From Siphlonurus alternatus (Eukaryota > Arthropoda > Insecta > Ephemeroptera > Siphlonuridae), in NCBI GenBank assembly GCA_949825025.1, contig OX463781.1, positions 42,835,469-42,899,468 of the forward strand: DNA of 64,000 bases, written 5' to 3'. Positions 59,421-64,000 of the stretch are shown here, in pieces. Position numbers and translations under genes: made by a program. Numbering within the stretch: the first letter of the stretch is position 1; each line of letters begins with the position of its first letter. The notes under the pieces were generated by a model. That model saw only the letters and a list, made by a program, of their open reading frames with translations. It had not been told where the DNA came from and did no database searches.

Positions 59421-59924
59421 TAGCATATACAAAAATCGTTTGTTTGCGGCACAATTTTGAGTATGTTTTGGTATAATTAAATTAAAGACGCAATTTGAGA
59501 TCTTGATACGGTACTAACTATAAATATACTTTGAATTTTATATGTGATATATATTTGTTGTGAAAGCATTACTATAACTTCCTTCTTTAATACGACGCGC
59601 GTGACGTCAGACAAACGACATAAAAACAGACTTTATAAATAAAGTCGACTTCCCCTCCCGTGTTGGTCGCCCGCCCCTCTCCACTTACAAGGGGGTATTT
59701 CGTCCGGGGGTATTTCGTCCGGGAGTATTTCGTCCGGGGATATTTCGTCCGGGAGTATTTCGTCCGGGGGTATTTCGTCCGGTCCGGGCGGGGATATTTG
59801 GTCCGGGGGTATTTCGTCCGGGGGTATTTGGTCCGGGATTCAAGAAAAAATTGCATTATTAAACATTATTTCAATATTATTAGTATTTATTTAATTGAGA
59901 AAAAAATAATCGTAATCCTGTTAA

Positions 59925-60033
59925 GGTAGAGATAACACGGATCAGCTGACCTAATGCTAAAAAAATCTCAGTCATGAAAATTACGAAAAAAAAAATAATA
60001 AAATGTTCTCCTCTACATCGCCTATCAGGTATC
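59925..60033. mobile_element. Family B MITE, left arm only
   Basis: GGTAGAGATAACACGGATCA then GCTGACCTAATGCTAAAAAA and GTTCTCCTCTACATCGCC match family B. The copy stops at CTATCAGGTAT, where a TTCGGTGTAAG repeat element begins. Confidence 0.68.
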
Positions 60034-60034
60034 C

Positions 60035-60372
60035 GGCATTTTCGGTGTAAGACATTTCGGTGTAAGGAATGTTCGGTGTAAGCGTTCGGTGTACGGAACT
60101 TTCGGTGTAAAGAGATCTTGGTGAAAGGAAGATTCGGTGCAAGGAATTTTCAGCGTAACGAAAATTTGGTGCAACGTTAATAAAACTGTTAAATATAAAA
60201 TAATGTAATTGTTTTTCAATTTATTAATACTTTTTCTATTTGAGGTCAGAATTAGAAGAACTAGAAGAACTTATGCTATATATATCAATAGTCAGTACAT
60301 GTTGTCAATATACACCGAACGCTTACACCGAACAATCCTTACACCGAAATGTCTTACACCGAAAATTCCTAG
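60035..60372. mobile_element. Foldback with TTCGGTGTAAG tandem repeats
   Basis: The left arm has eight or nine loose units of 13-17 bp (TTTCGGTGTAAGGAAT and variants GTTCGGTGTACGGAA, GATTCGGTGCAAGG). The right arm, about 60 bp, has four inverse units (TACACCGAACGCTTACACCG). The arms are unequal in length. The frames across it are artefacts. Confidence 0.8.
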
Positions 60373-60746
60373 AATCCCTCTCGAGCGGTATAACAGATCA
60401 AAGATCCCAATTTTTTTATTATTGTTTTATTTTTTTTTTAGCCATGCAATATTTCTTTGATTACTATCGCATATTTGCTGCTAAATAATGTACTGCCGGT
60501 ACACGCAAACCCGGGAAAATAAGCTATATATTTTTCTCATCCTGGAGTAGTTAACGTTTTCTTATATTTTGTATACTCGTACACTTTTACAACTTGTTTT
60601 TGTTTTATTGTTTTATTTTTATGTTTGAATTTTCACATTAATGGTATAAAATGCTGTAGTGAATATATATAATTAATAAATAAATAGCTCCCATGTATAA
60701 TATATCGACTTGTTCCTGGTAAACTTATAATTTATAATAAAATACA

Positions 60747-60860
60747 TGGGCGCGATTCACGAACGAATTAAGTTATCCAGATTTCTCACTTAATTAATTC
60801 GATCGACGTTTAGTGCCATCGAGTTAGACTGGCGCTAACTGCGTGGTTAGTAAGAAACCT
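60747..60860. mobile_element. GATTCACGAA-type MITE, family G, 3'-truncated
   Basis: GGGCGCGATTCACGAACGAA, TTATCCAGATTTCTCACTTA and GACTGGCGCTAACTGC follow the order of the 53.98-kb copy, then GTTAGTAAGAAACCTG, after which similarity ends. It lies inside the hAT-like element. Confidence 0.7.
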
Positions 60861-61149
60861 GTTGTTGTCGTTGTTCGAACGTGAGATCTCACGATTGTTT
60901 ACATGCATGCACCACTTAATTTTCAAAAGACAAAAGTGTTGGTTCTTTTGGGACAGTCATATTTTTATTAAAGTAAAATAAAAGTGCTGGTCTTCATTCC
61001 TCAGATGCTTCAATATATTTAGCCAATCTTTGTTAGTATATTCACTGATGAATGTAATTAAAATTTTGTTAATCTGCTCAATGAAACCATATTACAGGAA
61101 AGGTTTTCGAAGTGTTGTTCAAAATTATTCCCGCATGTCAAATACCACA

Positions 61150-61180
61150 AGCTCATTGGTTCTGTTGAACCAATGAGCTT
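61150..61180. repeat. Small perfect hairpin
   Basis: CAAGCTCATTGGTTC, a four-base loop TGTT, then GAACCAATGAGCTTG. It lies within the right subterminal part of the hAT-like element. Confidence 0.75.
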
Positions 61181-61498
61181 GCGGGTACTGCCGATCGCAC
61201 AGTCCCCGATCGCTCCAAAATCACACGGCTTGAGTGGGAGTTGAAGAGGAGGAGAATGAGGGTGGGAACACTGCTTTGGGCTACTGCTAGTAGTGGCAGT
61301 ACCTTCCGCTGGGCAGCGCTGAGGGAATAAATTTACGCGGCAGCGGCAAAAATTTCATGATTTTAAATGTTAGAACTGATAAAAATTTGCTGGAAAGTTC
61401 AGAAAAATTATAGGATTATTTGATATTTCTAATTGTGTGTTTGTTCCCAAAATTTCTGGGGGGGCTGCAGTACCGCAGTACTATAGTACGAGCCGCCC

Positions 61499-61501
<3 letters not shown>

Positions 61502-61571
<70 letters not shown>
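61502..61571 (+). repeat. (TA)n microsatellite
   Basis: About 70 bp of TA bounding the right side of the hAT-like element. Confidence 0.97.
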
Positions 61572-61574
<3 letters not shown>

Positions 61575-63397
61575 AAATGTATATATATGATGTTGCAATA
61601 TTTATGCATTTATTATGCATAATTTACTACATTTGATTGGTGCAATTTTTTCATTTTCTCCTATGAAATATAAAGTGGTGTTCCCAAAAATATTTATACA
61701 TTGCATTGAAGTCTGTTTGTAACTAGGTTTCTATCTAAAACATATACTACATTCTTTTCTTCACCTTTCTCAAAGAAAAGAAAGGTTTATGAATGAGGAT
61801 AGCAAGGGTTGGGGGAGTAAAATACAAGTTATTTTCTTGAGTTCGTTTACCCTTCTGACCTGCGCGCGACAGTGAAAATTGTTGTAATTATATAACAATG
61901 AAAACTTATAAAAAATTAATCTATATTTTATTAGGAAAATTATGAATCATAATAAAGTATATTGATTTCGCTTTTTCATTATTATTCAATAAATTTAATT
62001 TCAGTCTCTCCAAGTATAGATGATCGTCATGAAACACTTGAAAAGTATTGCTTGAGAGGATACAAAAAAAAAGGAAGGATTATTATAATAAACAGATTAA
62101 GATTTCAAATTCATCGTTATATAATACAGGTCGAGAATATTTTAATTACTTTTTAAAATATTAAGTTTGGAGGGAGTTTTATCATTAAAACCACACAAAA
62201 AAATTGTATATATAATATATAAATATTTGAAAAATATATATCATACTAATTTTGATAAAAAAAAATGTGCCTTGAAAATTAACTTTTATTAAAAAAATTT
62301 TGATCATTTTACGCGTACAGCAACACATTCAGTACGTAACGCCTGCTCTTTTTTTCCCTTCTCCCCATCCTCCCCCGTCCTCTCCGGACCCAGGAAGGAA
62401 GTGAAGAAAAAAAAACTGCAGCTCGCGAATGCAAGCAGTAGCAGCGCGGGGCAATTGCACATTCTACCTCATGATAGCAGCATTCGCACTCATGATGTGG
62501 TCCACGGACAGGAGCAAAATACATTGAATTTCAATGTGAAAGAGTTACTATATAACAATAAAAAATAGTTTCTTTTTTCTAAACGTCACATTTTTAATTT
62601 AATTTATAATTTGACATAATTAAAAATACATCTAAAAAATTAATCCACAGTTCTTTATTAGTTTGAGCATACATTAGCATTTTATTCATATTCCATAAAT
62701 TTAATTTTTTTACTCCCTCCAGTAGATAATTGACATGATAAAACTGAAAAAGTATAGCTTGAAAGGATATAAAAAATATATGATTTTATATGTCCGATTG
62801 GTGATTATAGTATTCAGATTTATCCTATATAAAACCGATAATGTATTTTTTTAAATTAATTAGGTTAGTTTCTTTATCTATATATTATACAAAAAAGCAA
62901 CAAAACATTTTTTGATACCTATTAATTACTACAAAAATTAAATTTATTTAAAAAAAATAATTCATAATAATAACAGAGAATGCTGTATACAAAACACTCT
63001 GTTACCATATTTCTATTTTCTATTCAATTTTGTACAATACTTTGGAGTCGACCTCACAATGCACTCGTCACGGCACGCATGGCACGTAAAGGACGCACTC
63101 GCAACGGCACGCCTGCCCTCCTTGTTTCTTTCCTTGCCTTCAGCTTTTGCTCTCCAGTAAAATGTTGCATACTTTTAATTGCTATAACTCTATATATAAT
63201 GAATATTTTAAATAATGAATCGGTAGAAGGCATAGGCAAACAACACGTTTAAGCCCTAAGTTCAACAAAAACGCTTAATTTTCTTTATTTTCATTGCTAA
63301 TGCCGAATAAAAATCACCGAATCCCGTATCTTTTTTACTATAGGCAGGTAGCGACATCTCATTTAATTTCAGTTGCATTTTTTCATAGCGACAGACC
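61572..63397. other. Right part of the TTAA element, no gene seen
   Basis: AT-rich, with GC-richer islands at about 62.33-62.52 and 63.04-63.17 kb. A diverged direct repeat pairs about 61.98-62.12 with 62.69-62.83 kb (GAAAAGTATTGCTTGAGAGG against AAAAAGTATAGCTTGAAAGG). The first copy follows TTTAATTTCAG and has an open frame with DDRHETLEKYCLRGYKKKG; the second is full of stops. Possibly an exon remnant of the element. Confidence 0.35.
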
Positions 63398-63401
63398 TTA
63401 A

Positions 63402-63503
63402 CCACGTTTAACTAGGTGTTTTAACATGTAAAGCAGGTATAGTTAAACGTGGTTAAGCTAAACGTGGTTAGAAAGCTGGCTAACTGCTTTGTGAATGCAC
63501 CCA
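63402..63503. mobile_element. GATTCACGAA-type MITE, family G copy 3, right half
   Basis: CCACGTTTAACTAGGTGTTT then GTTAAACGTGGTTAAGCTAA and AGCTGGCTAACTGCTTTGTG ending GAATGCACCC. It completes the half at 54120-54165 across the TTAA insertion. Confidence 0.82.
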
Positions 63504-63545
63504 TTGTCTCCATTTTATTCTCACTTTGAGCAAAGAAGAAATAAT

Positions 63546-63570
63546 GGGGGGCATGCACAAAGCACTTTAA
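63546..63570. mobile_element. GATTCAC-type MITE, family I copy 2, left end
   Basis: GGGGGGCATGCACAAAGCAC matches the start of the 36.24-kb copy. It is interrupted at TTAA (63567-63570) and resumes with CCCCCACTTTAGC at 63986, running off the window. Confidence 0.6.
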
Positions 63571-63981
63571 GGGCATTGGGTGTAGCACCTGTAGCTGGCA
63601 ACACTGACATGTTGTTCACCATGTTAATTTTTGATCCTTGCTCCTCGGAATAATTTTTATGCTAGAGCTAAGCTGATTGCTGTAGTATCAAGATAATTAG
63701 TAGCCCAAGTGCACAATATGGCTAAATAAAGCCTAATTTAAAGAAAAGTATTTTTTAGTAATTTTTTAAATTTATATGCATTTTTCTAAAATATAAAAAA
63801 AATACTTTTCTTTAAATCAGGCTTTATTTAGCCAAATTGTGCACTTGGGCTACTAATTATCTTGATACTACAGCAATCAGCTTAGCTTTAGCATAAAAAT
63901 TACTCCGAGGAGCAAGGATAAAAAATTAACATGGTGAAGATACGTCAGTGTTGCCAACTACCGGTGCTACACCCAATGCCC
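63571..63981. mobile_element. TTAA-flanked MITE, family N copy 2
   Basis: 411 bp, close to copy 1 at 51.34 kb in sequence and length, with TTAA at 63567-63570 and 63982-63985. The ends GGGCATTGGGTGTAGCACC and GGTGCTACACCCAATGCCC pair. It sits inside a family I MITE. Confidence 0.9.
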
Positions 63982-64000
63982 TTAACCCCCACTTTAGCTT

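Noticed and set aside
59587..59929. RTKYP and RGYFV repeat proteins
   Set aside because: They are opposite-strand translations of the 15-bp tandem unit at the foldback tips.

Overview
The window is repeat-dominated nuclear DNA of a eukaryote, almost certainly an arthropod and probably an insect. It is very AT-rich and full of microsatellites. It carries a 5'-truncated LINE reverse transcriptase, three SINEs whose heads derive from arthropod-type 5S rRNA, and several dozen palindromic (foldback or MITE-type) DNA transposons. I find no host protein-coding gene, tRNA gene or intact rRNA gene that I can defend. Nearly all open frames come from repeats or from chance. The only clearly protein-derived frame is the LINE RT fragment near 30.26-31.55 kb.

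Layout. 0.6-16.4 kb: AT-rich DNA with short palindromic elements, namely a CpG-rich family at 0.6-1.0 kb, the first copy of a family carrying paired TGACGTCA sites at 2.8 kb, and hairpins at 4.6, 5.4, 8.3, 11.4, 11.9, 12.9, 15.5 and 16.2 kb. 16.8-22.8 kb: one 6.03-kb foldback structure with near-identical arms, 147-bp tandem repeats at both outer ends, a second foldback element at its centre and a 7-bp flanking duplication. 23-30 kb: more small inverted-repeat elements, one nested in another. 30.26-31.98 kb: LINE remnant. 32.1-34.1 kb: a 2-kb element flanked by TTAA, with a 5S-SINE inside. 34-54 kb: scattered hairpins, long GA tracts, two more 5S-SINEs and TTAA MITEs.

54.17-63.40 kb: a nested stack. 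A TTAA-flanked 9.23-kb element (sister of the 2-kb one) has split an older MITE in two. Inside it lie a 1-kb foldback and a 5.5-kb CAGGGGC-ended hAT-like element, both set in (TA)n. Inside the hAT-like element is a 3.2-kb foldback tipped with 15-bp tandem repeats, and inside that is the second copy of the element found at the centre of the 6-kb foldback. The window ends in another nested pair, a TTAA MITE inside a GATTCAC-type MITE.

Nothing here acts as an operon or pathway. The relationships are genealogical: target-site duplications and interrupted copies give a relative order of insertion. Coordinates of repeat ends were read by eye, so expect a few bases of error except where target-site duplications fix them. 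Superfamily names are inferred from target-site length and termini, because no transposase was found.
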